A stretch of 64,000 nucleotides of DNA from Peptococcaceae bacterium BICA1-7. Lineage in GTDB: Bacteria; Bacillota; Desulfotomaculia; Desulfotomaculales; Desulfocucumaceae. A model generated the notes under the pieces. That model was given only the letters and a program-made list of their open reading frames with translations. It ran no database searches and was not told the origin of the DNA. Positions within the stretch are counted from its first letter, which is position 1; each line of letters starts with the position of its first letter. The stretch spans positions 1-64,000 of the forward strand of contig JUEB01000001.1 of assembly GCA_000802095.1 (NCBI GenBank), written 5' to 3'. The position numbers and the translations under genes were made by a program. This document shows, piece after piece, positions 8,022-15,895 of the stretch.

Positions 8022-9299
8022 CTAACCCCTTTGGTCCTCGGCGGTGAGTCCCATGACGTCAAATAGTTTAAAAACAATGCTCAGTCCAATGGCCAGCACG
8101 GTGGCCAGCCCCATACCCTTCAGGCTCACTGCGCCAAAATTAAGCTGCGCCCCGCTGATGCCTATGACAAGCACCACAGAGGTCAGAATAAGGTTGCGGG
8201 CCTTGCTGTAGTCCACCCTGGCCTCTATGAGCATCCTTATGCCGGAGGCGGCTATAACCCCGAAAAGAAGCAGAGATACACCTCCCATAACGGGAGTGGG
8301 TATGCTCATTATGACTGCAGACAGCTTGCCGATAAAAGAGAGCAGAATAGCGATTACCGCCGCCCCGCCAATAACCCAGATGCTGTATACCTTGGTGATG
8401 GCCAGCACACCTATGTTTTCACCATAGGTGGTGTTGGGGGTTGAGCCGAAGAATCCGGAGAGAAGGGTGGATACACCGTTGCCCATTAGTGAGCGGTGCA
8501 GCCCCGGGTCCTTGGCCAGGTCTTTGCCCACTATGTTGCTGGTCACGAAAAGGTGGCCTATGTGCTCGGCCACCACCACCAGGGCGGCCGGAAGTATAAT
8601 AATTATGGCCGACAGGTTGAATTCCGGCCTGTAAAAGGTGGGCATGGAAAACCAGTGGGCAGCCGCTATGGGAGCTGTTTTAACCAATCCCATAAAGAAG
8701 GCCAGCCCATAGCCTGCCACCACACCGAAAAGTATGGGTATAATGGCCATGAAACCCCTGAACAGAATAGATCCCAGTATAGTTACCGCCAGTGTGAACA
8801 TTGATACTGTAATAGCCTTGGCATCAGGCACCCAGACGCTTTTGGGGTCAGGTGAGATTATTCCCGCCATCTGTGCTGCCGTGGGAATGAGCTCAAGTCC
8901 TATCACTGCCACAATGGCGCCCATTGCCGCCGCTGGAAATACAACGTCTATCCAGCGGGTCCCCGCCACTCCAATAATAAGAGCCACCACAATAAAGACG
9001 AGGCCCACCGCGATGAAGCCACCCAGGGCCGAGCCATAGCCGTATTTGCCCAAAACCACAAAAACCGGAGAAAGGAAGGCGAAGCTGGACCCCAGGTAGG
9101 CCGGGATGCGTCCCTTGCATATCAGTATGTATAAGAGCGTGCCGATGCCATTAAAAAGAAGTATGGTGGCCGGATCAACCTTGAAAAGTATGGGCACCAG
9201 CACAGTTGCCCCGAACATGGCGAAAAGATGCTGCAGGCTCAGCGGCAGCGATTGCGCCAGGGGCAGTTTTTCTTCTATTGCTATCTCTCTTCTTGCCAC
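8022..9299 (-). CDS. uraA: Uracil permease (NCS2/NAT family)
   Basis: Uracil:proton symporter of the inner membrane. About 425 residues with 12-14 hydrophobic segments. It has the family signature SLQHLFAMFGATV near the N-terminus and NTTYGENIGVLAITKVYS in the second half, typical of UraA/PyrP. The start is GTG at 9299, with GGAGGGATAG ending four bases upstream; a longer reading back to 9374 would run into upp and has no ribosome site. It follows upp by 40 bases, a classic uracil salvage operon in which the imported base is converted to UMP. Confidence 0.94.
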   Translation of the reverse strand: MARREIAIEEKLPLAQSLPLSLQHLFAMFGATVLVPILFKVDPATILLFNGIGTLLYILICKGRIPAYLGSSFAFLSPVFVVLGKYGYGSALGGFIAVGLVFIVVALIIGVAGTRWIDVVFPAAAMGAIVAVIGLELIPTAAQMAGIISPDPKSVWVPDAKAITVSMFTLAVTILGSILFRGFMAIIPILFGVVAGYGLAFFMGLVKTAPIAAAHWFSMPTFYRPEFNLSAIIIILPAALVVVAEHIGHLFVTSNIVGKDLAKDPGLHRSLMGNGVSTLLSGFFGSTPNTTYGENIGVLAITKVYSIWVIGGAAVIAILLSFIGKLSAVIMSIPTPVMGGVSLLLFGVIAASGIRMLIEARVDYSKARNLILTSVVLVIGISGAQLNFGAVSLKGMGLATVLAIGLSIVFKLFDVMGLTAEDQRG

Positions 9300-9339
9300 T
9301 AGTCTATCCCTCCAAAACACATAATAATGCCGGCTACCG

Positions 9340-9972
9340 CTATATAAGATACAGACGGTCTCCGGCGTCACCAAGGCCAGGCACTATATAAGACTTTTCA
9401 TTAAGCCCGGGGTCTATTACTGCAGTTACAATACTCACATCCGGAAATTTTTTATTAACCTGATCCAGGCCCTGCCGGACGGAGAAGGCACAAACAAGAG
9501 TAATCTGCTGCGGAGAATAGCCCTTTGCGATTACAAACTCCAATGCCTTAACACTGCTGTTTCCGGTAGCCAGCATGGGATCCAGCACCAAAACCCTGTC
9601 AAAGCCGCCTGTGTTGCTAGGCACTGTATCCAGGTAGGTGCGGGCCTCCAGTGTTTCGTGGTCCCGGTACATGCCCACATGAGCTACCCTGGCTGAGGGC
9701 AGAAGCTCCAGAAAGCTTTCCACCAGCCCCATACCGGCTCTTAGTATAGGCACCAGCAGAACCCTGCCATCCTGTGTATAGGTGCACCGGGCTTCCACTT
9801 CCAGCGGGGTTACCACCGTTCCTTCCATAGTCTTCAGATCCTTGGTGGCCTCCATCGCCAGCAGGAGCCCCAGTTTGCCCATGGCCTTCCGGAATCCTTC
9901 AATCTGTGTGTCCTTGTTGCGCAGATCCCGCAGGAAATTTCCGGCCAAGGGATGTTCTACAATTCTTACCAA
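9340..9972 (-). CDS. upp: Uracil phosphoribosyltransferase
   Basis: Converts uracil and PRPP to UMP. The PRPP-binding segment VLDPMLATGNSSVKAL and the C-terminal uracil-binding region (DPGLNEKSYIVPGLGDAGDR) are intact. I place the start at TTG 9972 (LVRIVEHPLAG) because AGGGGGG stands ten bases upstream and the resulting 210 residues equal the usual length; another TTG at 9999 adds nine residues. First gene of the upp-uraA pair. Confidence 0.95.
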   Translation of the reverse strand: MVRIVEHPLAGNFLRDLRNKDTQIEGFRKAMGKLGLLLAMEATKDLKTMEGTVVTPLEVEARCTYTQDGRVLLVPILRAGMGLVESFLELLPSARVAHVGMYRDHETLEARTYLDTVPSNTGGFDRVLVLDPMLATGNSSVKALEFVIAKGYSPQQITLVCAFSVRQGLDQVNKKFPDVSIVTAVIDPGLNEKSYIVPGLGDAGDRLYLI

Positions 9973-10118
9973 GCCTTTTTTTCCCCCCTGTTTCTCCAAT
10001 ATTATTTCATATATTTTTATTTTTCGGCAAGTCAGGCTGTTTATCCTTGCGGGTTAAAACATTTTTATAGTCCCCTCCCCTAAATGTTAATGCCAGTTCA
10101 GCTTTTAATATTCTTTAG

Positions 10119-10592
10119 CTATATATCATTGTACTCCGATATCTCCTCCAGTAAAAAATCCACCTCCTGGTGTATGCCCAATGTATCCATAGTCAGTCTC
10201 AAAACTCCCCGGTCACATTCCTTTGGGTTCCATTCCCGGTCAGTGCCCTGATCATATCCATACCTTTCACAGGCCTCATCTTTTGGCATAAACAGAATAT
10301 CGCCTTTACCGCCCCCATCTTCAAAGCTGCCTGCAGCAGCATCCAAAATAAAGGGCTCTCCCTCAAAATAAACCTCAATCCAGAAGTGACCGGTTTTTTC
10401 CCCAACCGAATTGACTAATCCTTTTTGCATAAAAACATCATATTCTTTCAGCAAAAGCAGCCCGTATATCACAGGGCTTACAGTTCTCCCCAAATGAAGC
10501 GCGCTGCAGCCGGGCATTTTTTTTTCTACCGAGTCCCCGGCCGCAGCAGCAATATTCAGTATCTCCCCAACCTGGTCAAGCTGGCACTGCAA
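10119..10592 (-). CDS. Transglutaminase-like Cys-His-Asp protein of unknown function, downstream of agrB
   Basis: About 157 residues. In order I see a cysteine followed by a helix (CSALHLGRTVSPVIYGLLLL), a histidine in a beta strand (GHFWIEVYF) and an aspartate in the next strand (FILDAAAGS). The order and spacing match the catalytic triad of the transglutaminase/cysteine-protease fold, but no close family is recognised. The TTG start at 10592 has GGAGGG six bases upstream; an ATG at 10607 is possible. It follows agrB by about 100 bases on the same strand, so a role in peptide processing or modification is conceivable but unproven. Confidence 0.6.
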   Translation of the reverse strand: MQCQLDQVGEILNIAAAAGDSVEKKMPGCSALHLGRTVSPVIYGLLLLKEYDVFMQKGLVNSVGEKTGHFWIEVYFEGEPFILDAAAGSFEDGGGKGDILFMPKDEACERYGYDQGTDREWNPKECDRGVLRLTMDTLGIHQEVDFLLEEISEYNDI

Positions 10593-10692
10593 ATTATCTC
10601 CCTCCATCGAAAGCTTTATTCTATGTCTAATACCTTAAACATTATAGCATTTTGAAAACATTTCAGGACACCAAACCTGTCCACTAGCTCCT

Positions 10693-11325
10693 TTACCTGA
10701 CTCCCACGCGCTGCAATAGAACATCGGCGGCGTTCGAAACACTGTATCCCGCCGGAGTCATGGAGAAAAGCTGCCAGGCCACACCCAGCGCGGAGGATAT
10801 TATAAAGACCCTCTCACCTGAATTAAGCAGCACTGTAATTACCATGACCCAAACTGCCGCCAGCCAAACAGCCATCAAAGCTACGGCCGCCAGCCTCAGC
10901 TTTCTGCCGTGGCTGTACTCCCCCAGGGCCTTATTATGTGTTGTGGCATATGCGTATCTATATATTATGGTAATCCCCCCCAGGCCCAATGCCCCCGGAA
11001 TAATGCTGTACAGCCAGGCCCAGTCCGATAAGGACAGGTATTGCGCACCTTTGCCCAGAGCAAGAAAGACAGCCGTCCCGATAAAAACACACCTCGTCTG
11101 TGAGGTGGCGTGGGACCCCCCGGCAAATACTCTCAACACTGATGCCGAAACCGCTGCTATCATGGCATAGGCAAAAATATTCAGAAGATAGGAGAAAACC
11201 GCCAGAACAGAATAAGCTGCGATAAAGCCCAAAAGGCTTACCATTCCGTACATTAAAACATTTTTGTCAGTGTTTTCAACCTGGCTGGAAATCTTTTGAG
11301 AAAGATTCTCCAACATACCACTCAT
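10693..11325 (-). CDS. agrB: AgrB-like peptide-processing membrane endopeptidase
   Basis: Membrane cysteine protease that cuts and cyclises the AgrD precursor. The catalytic pair is present in the motif RVFAGGSHATSQTRC: His and Cys exactly seven residues apart, as in characterised AgrB proteins. Several hydrophobic segments follow, and the length of 210 is usual. The ATG at 11325 is preferred over the GTG at 11334 because GAGGTG lies just upstream and overlaps the GTG. It lies directly after agrD, separated by a 12-bp perfect hairpin. Confidence 0.92.
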   Translation of the reverse strand: MSGMLENLSQKISSQVENTDKNVLMYGMVSLLGFIAAYSVLAVFSYLLNIFAYAMIAAVSASVLRVFAGGSHATSQTRCVFIGTAVFLALGKGAQYLSLSDWAWLYSIIPGALGLGGITIIYRYAYATTHNKALGEYSHGRKLRLAAVALMAVWLAAVWVMVITVLLNSGERVFIISSALGVAWQLFSMTPAGYSVSNAADVLLQRVGVR

Positions 11326-11341
11326 GATTATCACCTCATGA

Positions 11342-11368
11342 ATAATGGGCCGCTTGGCGGCCCATTAT
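11342..11368. repeat. Perfect 12-bp stem-loop between agrD and agrB
   Basis: Arms ATAATGGGCCGC (11342-11353) and GCGGCCCATTAT (11357-11368) with a three-base loop. It begins two bases after the agrD stop codon and ends before the agrB ribosome site. No T-run follows on the minus strand, so it is more likely a transcript-stabilising or partial attenuating hairpin that sets the AgrD:AgrB ratio than a full terminator. Confidence 0.75.
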
Positions 11369-11369
11369 C

Positions 11370-11510
11370 TCAGCAGTATTTTCCGGTAAGCTTTTCAGGA
11401 ACCTCAGGCTGGTAATGCAGGCTGGTGCAGGCAAGGGCTGCGCTTATGCTGGCCACAAAGGTGAGAATAGCAACAGCGCTCAATAACAGGTATGCTTTTA
11501 TCCTACCCAA
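11370..11510 (-). CDS. agrD: AgrD-like cyclic-lactone autoinducer precursor peptide
   Basis: A 46-residue peptide. It has a short amphipathic/hydrophobic leader (GRIKAYLLLSAVAILTF) and then ACTSLHYQPEVPEKL, which fits the Clostridial AgrD pattern: a ring-forming Cys followed by the x-P-E-V-P-E-x-L recognition tail. By analogy the mature signal would be a five-residue thiolactone starting at Cys28 (CTSLH). The start is TTG at 11510 with GGAAAGGAGGG seven bases upstream, one of the strongest ribosome sites in the window. It sits between the sensor kinase and agrB. Confidence 0.88.
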   Translation of the reverse strand: MGRIKAYLLLSAVAILTFVASISAALACTSLHYQPEVPEKLTGKYC

Positions 11511-11591
11511 TGTTTTACCCTCCTTTCCATTGCATTCCCTTTTGATAATTATAAACTACTAACTACATATCGACATTTTTTACACTTAACT

Positions 11592-12467
11592 TTATAATGC
11601 AATGGAAAATTTGGTGCCGTATTCCTTTTCACTGACCAGCTCAATCTTACCCTTATATTTTTTCTCCACTATTTCCTTGACAACATAAAGTCCCAGCCCG
11701 GTACCCCTTTCCCCTTTGGTGGTATAGCCATAGCTGAAGATATTTGTTTTATTGGGTATATAGCTTCCTGTATTAAAGACCTCAATATTAAAAATATTGC
11801 CCACCATCTTCATGGTTACACTTATCATCCTGTTATTGTCATTTACCCTGTCCCTTAGCTCAAATATAGCGTTGTCAATAAGGTTGGACAGTATCCTTAC
11901 CAGGTCCTGCTGGTTTATGTTTATTCCTGACAGGTCTGTGGTAATGTCGTATTCAAGCTTTATGCTATTTTCCAGCGCCTTCTGCCTCATCACCAGCAGC
12001 AGAACCGATATTTCAGGCATGCTCAGTCCACTGATTATTCTTATGCCATGCATTTCCTCATTAATGCCCTTTATATACTCAATAGCCAGCTGAGTCCTGC
12101 CCAGCTGCATATACCCCAGTATCACCTGCAGGTGGTTTAGAAAGTCATGCCTGTGGCAGCGCATTATCCGCAGATTCTGCTCGGAAACGTCATGGGCAAT
12201 CTTCTCATTAACCAGCTGCATTTCCAGCTCCGATGTTTTATTAAGCTCTGTAACCAGATAGGTGCTTAAAAACAAAAGCGACATACCGGTTACTACAAGC
12301 CAGATGGCGCAGTCTTTAATGGACAGAAGTGTAAACTGATACACCTCTCCTATATTGTTTATCCTCAAATAGATATGTATCGCTATGATAAGAATTAACA
12401 GCGCCTGCAGCGAGTTTATCATAACGATAAGATTCCTCAGTTGTCTTCTACGCCTCAGTCTGGTCAT
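11592..12467 (-). CDS. AgrC-type sensor histidine kinase (short membrane part)
   Basis: About 291 residues. Two hydrophobic helices at the N-terminus (about residues 10-32 and 50-75) are followed by a coiled region, the phosphoacceptor segment MRCHRHDFLNHLQVILGY typical of AgrC/CitA-like kinases, and an HATPase with the N box (LSNLIDNAIFEL) and GTGLGLYVVKEIV. The ATG at 12467 has GGAAGGTGGG upstream and overlaps the preceding membrane gene by 20 bases in another frame. Usual AgrC has five to seven membrane helices, so the sensor appears to be shared with the upstream ORF. No AgrA/LytTR regulator lies nearby. Confidence 0.88.
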   Translation of the reverse strand: MTRLRRRRQLRNLIVMINSLQALLILIIAIHIYLRINNIGEVYQFTLLSIKDCAIWLVVTGMSLLFLSTYLVTELNKTSELEMQLVNEKIAHDVSEQNLRIMRCHRHDFLNHLQVILGYMQLGRTQLAIEYIKGINEEMHGIRIISGLSMPEISVLLLVMRQKALENSIKLEYDITTDLSGININQQDLVRILSNLIDNAIFELRDRVNDNNRMISVTMKMVGNIFNIEVFNTGSYIPNKTNIFSYGYTTKGERGTGLGLYVVKEIVEKKYKGKIELVSEKEYGTKFSIAL

Positions 12468-12900
12468 GGGCAATACCCACCTTCCCAAAAACAAGGGCAG
12501 CTGCCAGAAGAACAAGAATATGAGGTGTCCCTGTTACAATCCAGATCAAAAGGGGCCTGTGGAATTGTTCCAGAAGTTTTTCTCCAATAATCACTGCGGG
12601 ATACTCAATAACCAGTATTACCGCTATGGCCAGGGCAGTGGCTATAACTACGGTGGGCTTACTATTTCCGGTAACAATCCAAATTAGAAGTGCTGTTACA
12701 ATAACATTAAAAAATATCAAAATATAATAATTAAAAGACCATATCTCCCTTACTGCCAGGTTAGACACCAGGGCCACCGAAGATGCGGCCAGTAAACCCT
12801 TTATGTTTATTCTAGTTTTTGTAATTCTGCAAATGAAGTAAAAGAGGACTATTTTCTCAATCAGCCCGTAAGGTAGCATAACCCATAAAGGAATATCCAT
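12448..12900 (-). CDS. Small polytopic membrane protein, probable sensor part of the agr receptor
   Basis: 150 residues with about five hydrophobic segments and almost no soluble part, beginning MDIPLWVMLPYGLIEKIVLF. Family not recognised. It overlaps the kinase gene by 20 bases and is first in the agr-like operon. Its topology would supply the membrane helices that the downstream kinase lacks, so I infer that the two form a split receptor, or that a once-fused AgrC was separated by a frameshift. An extended -10 promoter (TGTTATAAT at 12935-12943) lies 35 bases upstream, and a ribosome site (AGGTGGAGG) is present. Confidence 0.7.
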   Translation of the reverse strand: MDIPLWVMLPYGLIEKIVLFYFICRITKTRINIKGLLAASSVALVSNLAVREIWSFNYYILIFFNVIVTALLIWIVTGNSKPTVVIATALAIAVILVIEYPAVIIGEKLLEQFHRPLLIWIVTGTPHILVLLAAALVFGKVGIAHDQTEA

Positions 12901-12934
12901 TTATTATAATCCTCCACCTTTCAACAATAATACT

Positions 12935-12943
12935 ATTATAACA
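12935..12943 (-). promoter_or_regulatory. Extended -10 promoter of the agr-like operon
   Basis: On the minus strand the sequence TGTTATAAT matches the extended -10 consensus TGnTATAAT exactly, about 35 bases before the first gene of the operon. The region upstream is AT-rich and has no good -35 box, as expected for an extended -10 promoter or one helped by an activator. Confidence 0.55.
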
Positions 12944-13138
12944 GATATATATTAGTATATTTGTCGAACCTTGTAATAATTAACTAATATTTTGCCTATG
13001 TAATCTAATTTTACAAAAGGCTGCTTCTTGCAATAAAAGCAGGCTTAGCAATACCGGGGTCTCTACCGCCGGATAACACTTATGATCAGCTTTCCGCATA
13101 ATATGTTCTAAAATATTTGGAAAGGTGATGGTATAACT

Positions 13139-13738
13139 ATGACCTCTTATATACGGGTTTTGCACGCCTCTCCGGATACTCCGGACATTAGCGTATATGA
13201 CCATAACGGTAATATTATTGCCAATGGCCTGGTCTATTCTGATTTTACGGAATACCTGCCGGTACACTCCGGCACCTGCAAGGTAAGGTGTATTCCCCTG
13301 GGCGCCGAGGAGCCGCTAATAGATATTACTTTCAACATACCGGAAAGTACCGTCTGCACGGTGGCTGCCTGTGGAGAATTGGACAGAGTAAGTGTGCTGA
13401 CCATTTCCGAATCGCCCATGTACATTCCTCCGGACCGTGCCTGCCTTAGATTTGCAAACCTTTCCCATGACTGCCCCGAGGTGGATGTTACCCTTTCCGG
13501 GTATAATACACTTTGCAGTGGCATATCTTACGGGGAAGTATCCGGCTATACGGTTATCGATCCCGGCACATATACCCTTCATATGTCAGCCTCGGGATCC
13601 GGCAATGTTATTCTTACCGTGCCCAATCAGACCTTTTATCCAGGCAGGTACTATACTGCCTACGCAGTGGGCAGGCATGGCAACTCTTCCCTGCAGCTGC
13701 ATACTCCCCTGGACGGCATCTCCTATATTAGGGTGTAA
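13139..13738 (+). CDS. DUF4397 domain protein
   Basis: 199 residues matching the DUF4397 family: the start YIRVLHASPDTPDISVY and the repeated beta-rich pattern (CLRFANLSHDCPEVDVTL and GSYTL-like strands at 138-150) show two tandem beta modules. No signal peptide is seen, although many relatives are exported. The function of the family is unknown. It is transcribed alone, divergently from the agr-like operon, and ends in a hairpin terminator. Confidence 0.85.
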   Translation: MTSYIRVLHASPDTPDISVYDHNGNIIANGLVYSDFTEYLPVHSGTCKVRCIPLGAEEPLIDITFNIPESTVCTVAACGELDRVSVLTISESPMYIPPDRACLRFANLSHDCPEVDVTLSGYNTLCSGISYGEVSGYTVIDPGTYTLHMSASGSGNVILTVPNQTFYPGRYYTAYAVGRHGNSSLQLHTPLDGISYIRV

Positions 13739-13747
13739 CAGCATAAA

Positions 13748-13784
13748 AAAGCCGACCGTCTCAACAAATAAAACGATCGGCTTT
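13748..13784. terminator. Bidirectional hairpin terminator
   Basis: Arms AAAGCCGACCGT and ACGATCGGCTTT with one G:T-type mismatch, flanked by A and T runs. Placed between the convergent DUF4397 and MTH865-like genes. Confidence 0.75.
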
Positions 13785-13806
13785 CCATCAATTAATATTC
13801 GGATAT

Positions 13807-14046
13807 TTAAAGACCCGCCCTGCTGACTATGGTTTCTGCCACCACCTCTGCACTGGCAAACGGAAAGTCATCCACCCTTAAAAGCTTCCCGGCCTCACCG
13901 GCGGTTACCTTCAGGTCGCCTGCCACACACGTGGTTTCTGCGCCGTTTGGAAACGCTGCCAGAAGCGCTTCCGGTGAAATAATCGGAAATGCCGCCCCTT
14001 TCAGTGCCCCGATGATTTGACTTTTGATGGTTTCCCGTACTGACAT
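13807..14046 (-). CDS. MTH865-family small protein
   Basis: 79 residues matching the MTH865 family: [21 protein letters not shown], then [13 protein letters not shown] and the C-terminal [21 protein letters not shown]. Structures of the family show an EF-hand-like helical fold; the biochemical role is unknown. The start has GGAGGGTGGG upstream. A perfect GTAAA-N4-TTTAC palindrome lies 59 bases before the start, identical to one before the DUF1638/Crp operon, so both may share a regulator. Confidence 0.88.
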   Translation of the reverse strand: MSVRETIKSQIIGALKGAAFPIISPEALLAAFPNGAETTCVAGDLKVTAGEAGKLLRVDDFPFASAEVVAETIVSRAGL

Positions 14047-14104
14047 GTCCCACCCTCCTTTAAAAAGTATAAATTTAATATAAAACCACGCACTGTTTTA
14101 GTCA

Positions 14105-14118
14105 GTAAACTGCTTTAC
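14105..14118. promoter_or_regulatory. Candidate Crp/Fnr-type operator GTAAA-N4-TTTAC (copy 1)
   Basis: A 14-base dyad GTAAACTGCTTTAC, within a 16-base string AGTAAACTGCTTTACA that recurs exactly at 15830-15845. It has the 5-4-5 layout of Crp/Fnr-family sites and lies upstream of the MTH865-like gene. A Crp/Fnr regulator is encoded between the two copies. Confidence 0.6.
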
Positions 14119-14178
14119 AATGAAGCCGTCAAGTTATCCTGTATATAAAAGCCCCCTCTCCTTGATGGTGGGGGCTTA

Positions 14179-14532
14179 TCAGGGTACGGTATTTTTTTTG
14201 GCAATTATGCCCTTTAACTGCAGAAAATCGATAGATTCCTGAAGTTCCTCCTCAGTCACTCCAGCCAATTCGGCCAGGACGGGCAGTGAAATATGGCATA
14301 AATCAATTTTCTCTGCCGGACTGATCTCCTTTCGAAGAATTACGTTAACCAGTATTACAAGTATTCTGCCCACAGGTGTTTCAGCCTTTATCTCATAGAG
14401 CATATCAATCATGAAGCCCATCCGGCGTGCTTTTTGCTGAATAAACCGCAGGCAGCTTTCCTGTGACCCCTTGCCCTCCTGCTTATCCCCGGTACTGAGG
14501 TGGCCGCCTATCAATATGTCACACTCTCTCAA
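14179..14532 (-). CDS. Winged-helix protein resembling a Crp C-terminal domain, no sensor domain
   Basis: 117 residues, not assigned to a named family. The C-terminal stretch ISLPVLAELAGVTEEELQESIDFLQLKGIIAKK has the layout of the helix-turn-helix and recognition helix of Crp/Fnr proteins, and the middle (MLYEIKAETPVGRILVILVNVIL) resembles their dimer helix. There is no cyclic-nucleotide-binding fold. It overlaps the end of the true Crp/Fnr gene by 4 bases, so the two are made together; it could be a partner or modulator of that regulator. Confidence 0.6.
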   Translation of the reverse strand: MRECDILIGGHLSTGDKQEGKGSQESCLRFIQQKARRMGFMIDMLYEIKAETPVGRILVILVNVILRKEISPAEKIDLCHISLPVLAELAGVTEEELQESIDFLQLKGIIAKKNTVP

Positions 14533-15215
14533 ACAGCCTCTACTGCCTCTGAAAGCTTATCCATGTTCAGTAAAACCACCTGATGGCCCCGTGCGGCAAT
14601 TATTCCCTCCTGCCTGAGGCTGCCCATTATTTTGGTTACCATTACCCTGGAGGCATTCACCAGACTGCCTATGTCCTGGTGAGTCAGGTCAATGTTTATA
14701 ACAACGCCTTCAGAAGTAGAAACTCCGTAATCATGAGCCAGCCTGAGGAATGTGGCGGCCATCCTACCCCTGACATCCCTGAAGGCTATGCTGGCCACCT
14801 GATCCGTGTAGTCATTTAGCTTTTTCCCCAACAACTGTATTATTTTAAGAGATACAGTAGAATTCTCCAGCAGTATGGCAAAGTGTTCCCTTTTGCAGGA
14901 ACAGATAAATGTGTCCTCCAGGGCCTGGGCGCTCATTGTATGCAGGGTGTCCTCAAAGAAGGTGTTTTCTCCAAACATATCATCCTCCTTAAGAATATCA
15001 AGGGTTATCTCCCTGCCCTCCCCGGATACCTTGTACAGTCTCACCTTCCCGTATTTAATAAGATAAATAGTATCAGCAGTCCCGCCTTCCCTAAAGATAA
15101 ACTCATTCCTGCGGTAAACCCTCTTCCCTGCCAGCTCCCCTATTTTCTCCTTTTCCTCATAATCCAGGGTTGAAAATATATCCAGTTCTTTCATACATCT
15201 TATCTTTGCCATCAT
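14529..15215 (-). CDS. Crp/Fnr-family transcription regulator
   Basis: 228 residues: an N-terminal cyclic-nucleotide-binding-like beta barrel (about 10-120), a long dimer helix and a C-terminal winged helix (LTHQDIGSLVNASRVMVTKIMGSL). Some cysteines are present (C7 and the CSC near 111-113), but the Fnr iron-sulfur pattern is not, so the effector cannot be told. The start overlaps the end of the DUF1638 gene by 4 bases. Two identical palindromes flank this cluster and are the natural candidates for its operators. Confidence 0.92.
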   Translation of the reverse strand: MMAKIRCMKELDIFSTLDYEEKEKIGELAGKRVYRRNEFIFREGGTADTIYLIKYGKVRLYKVSGEGREITLDILKEDDMFGENTFFEDTLHTMSAQALEDTFICSCKREHFAILLENSTVSLKIIQLLGKKLNDYTDQVASIAFRDVRGRMAATFLRLAHDYGVSTSEGVVINIDLTHQDIGSLVNASRVMVTKIMGSLRQEGIIAARGHQVVLLNMDKLSEAVEAV

Positions 15216-15775
15216 AAGACTCCTTCACAGGCCTTACTGACTATTTCCCTGAAGATATCCAGATCCACCTGCATTATTTCAACAGGCACCTGGGTGTAGT
15301 CATAGAATTCTATTATCTTTTCTTCATCCAGCGGGATTAATCCTGTATCAAGAACTATTATGCGGTCATATAGGCCAAAATTCTGCCTGGCATCAACAGC
15401 ATCCCATTTCATGGCCCCGGTGAATATGTTTCTCCAGTTTTCAAGCCAGCCGGCAGTCATATAAAAATTAAATCCCTCTGAATTCAAATGGCCTAGTTTG
15501 TCCCCTAAAAACATCTCAATACAGTTCTGGGACTGGGCCAGTTTCGCACCGCGACCGGCCGCCAGTTTTTCGATGTCAGGGTGACAGCGTGTGCCTATTA
15601 TAAGAGGAACATCGCGCTCTTGTGTTGAATCTATAGCATTGATAAGAGCCCTTTCCAATTTATCTGTATCTGTATGTAGCGCCGGGTCAAGATATACAAT
15701 ATCTACATCCTTTCCCCGGGTTATGTAATCCAATTCATGACGAATTATGCCGCAGCCTATAATTTTTCTGGTCAT
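15212..15775 (-). CDS. DUF1638 domain protein
   Basis: About 187 residues with the marks of DUF1638: IIGTRCHPDIEKL, the NCIEMFLGDKLG segment, the TAGWLENWR motif and an aspartate-rich C-terminus. The family often sits near corrinoid and methyl-transfer genes, but its role is not known. The start ATG at 15775 has GGGAGG seven bases upstream; the ATG at 15790 is inside that site's reach and less likely. First gene of a tightly overlapping operon with the Crp/Fnr and winged-helix genes. Confidence 0.85.
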   Translation of the reverse strand: MTRKIIGCGIIRHELDYITRGKDVDIVYLDPALHTDTDKLERALINAIDSTQERDVPLIIGTRCHPDIEKLAAGRGAKLAQSQNCIEMFLGDKLGHLNSEGFNFYMTAGWLENWRNIFTGAMKWDAVDARQNFGLYDRIIVLDTGLIPLDEEKIIEFYDYTQVPVEIMQVDLDIFREIVSKACEGVL

Positions 15776-15830
15776 TGCATATCCTCCCATGATTTTTTTA
15801 ATATATTAGCAAATATCAGCCCTGCAATAA

Positions 15831-15844
15831 GTAAACTGCTTTAC
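15831..15844. promoter_or_regulatory. Candidate Crp/Fnr-type operator GTAAA-N4-TTTAC (copy 2)
   Basis: Same 14-base dyad, with one identical base on each side, as at 14105-14118. It lies in the divergent region between the DUF1638-Crp operon (minus) and the flavin-binding protein (plus), 56 and 52 bases from the two starts, and could control both. Confidence 0.6.
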
Positions 15845-15895
15845 AGAACTCTTTATTGATTTGATTTAATATAATAAAAAAAGGAGGTACCCCCT

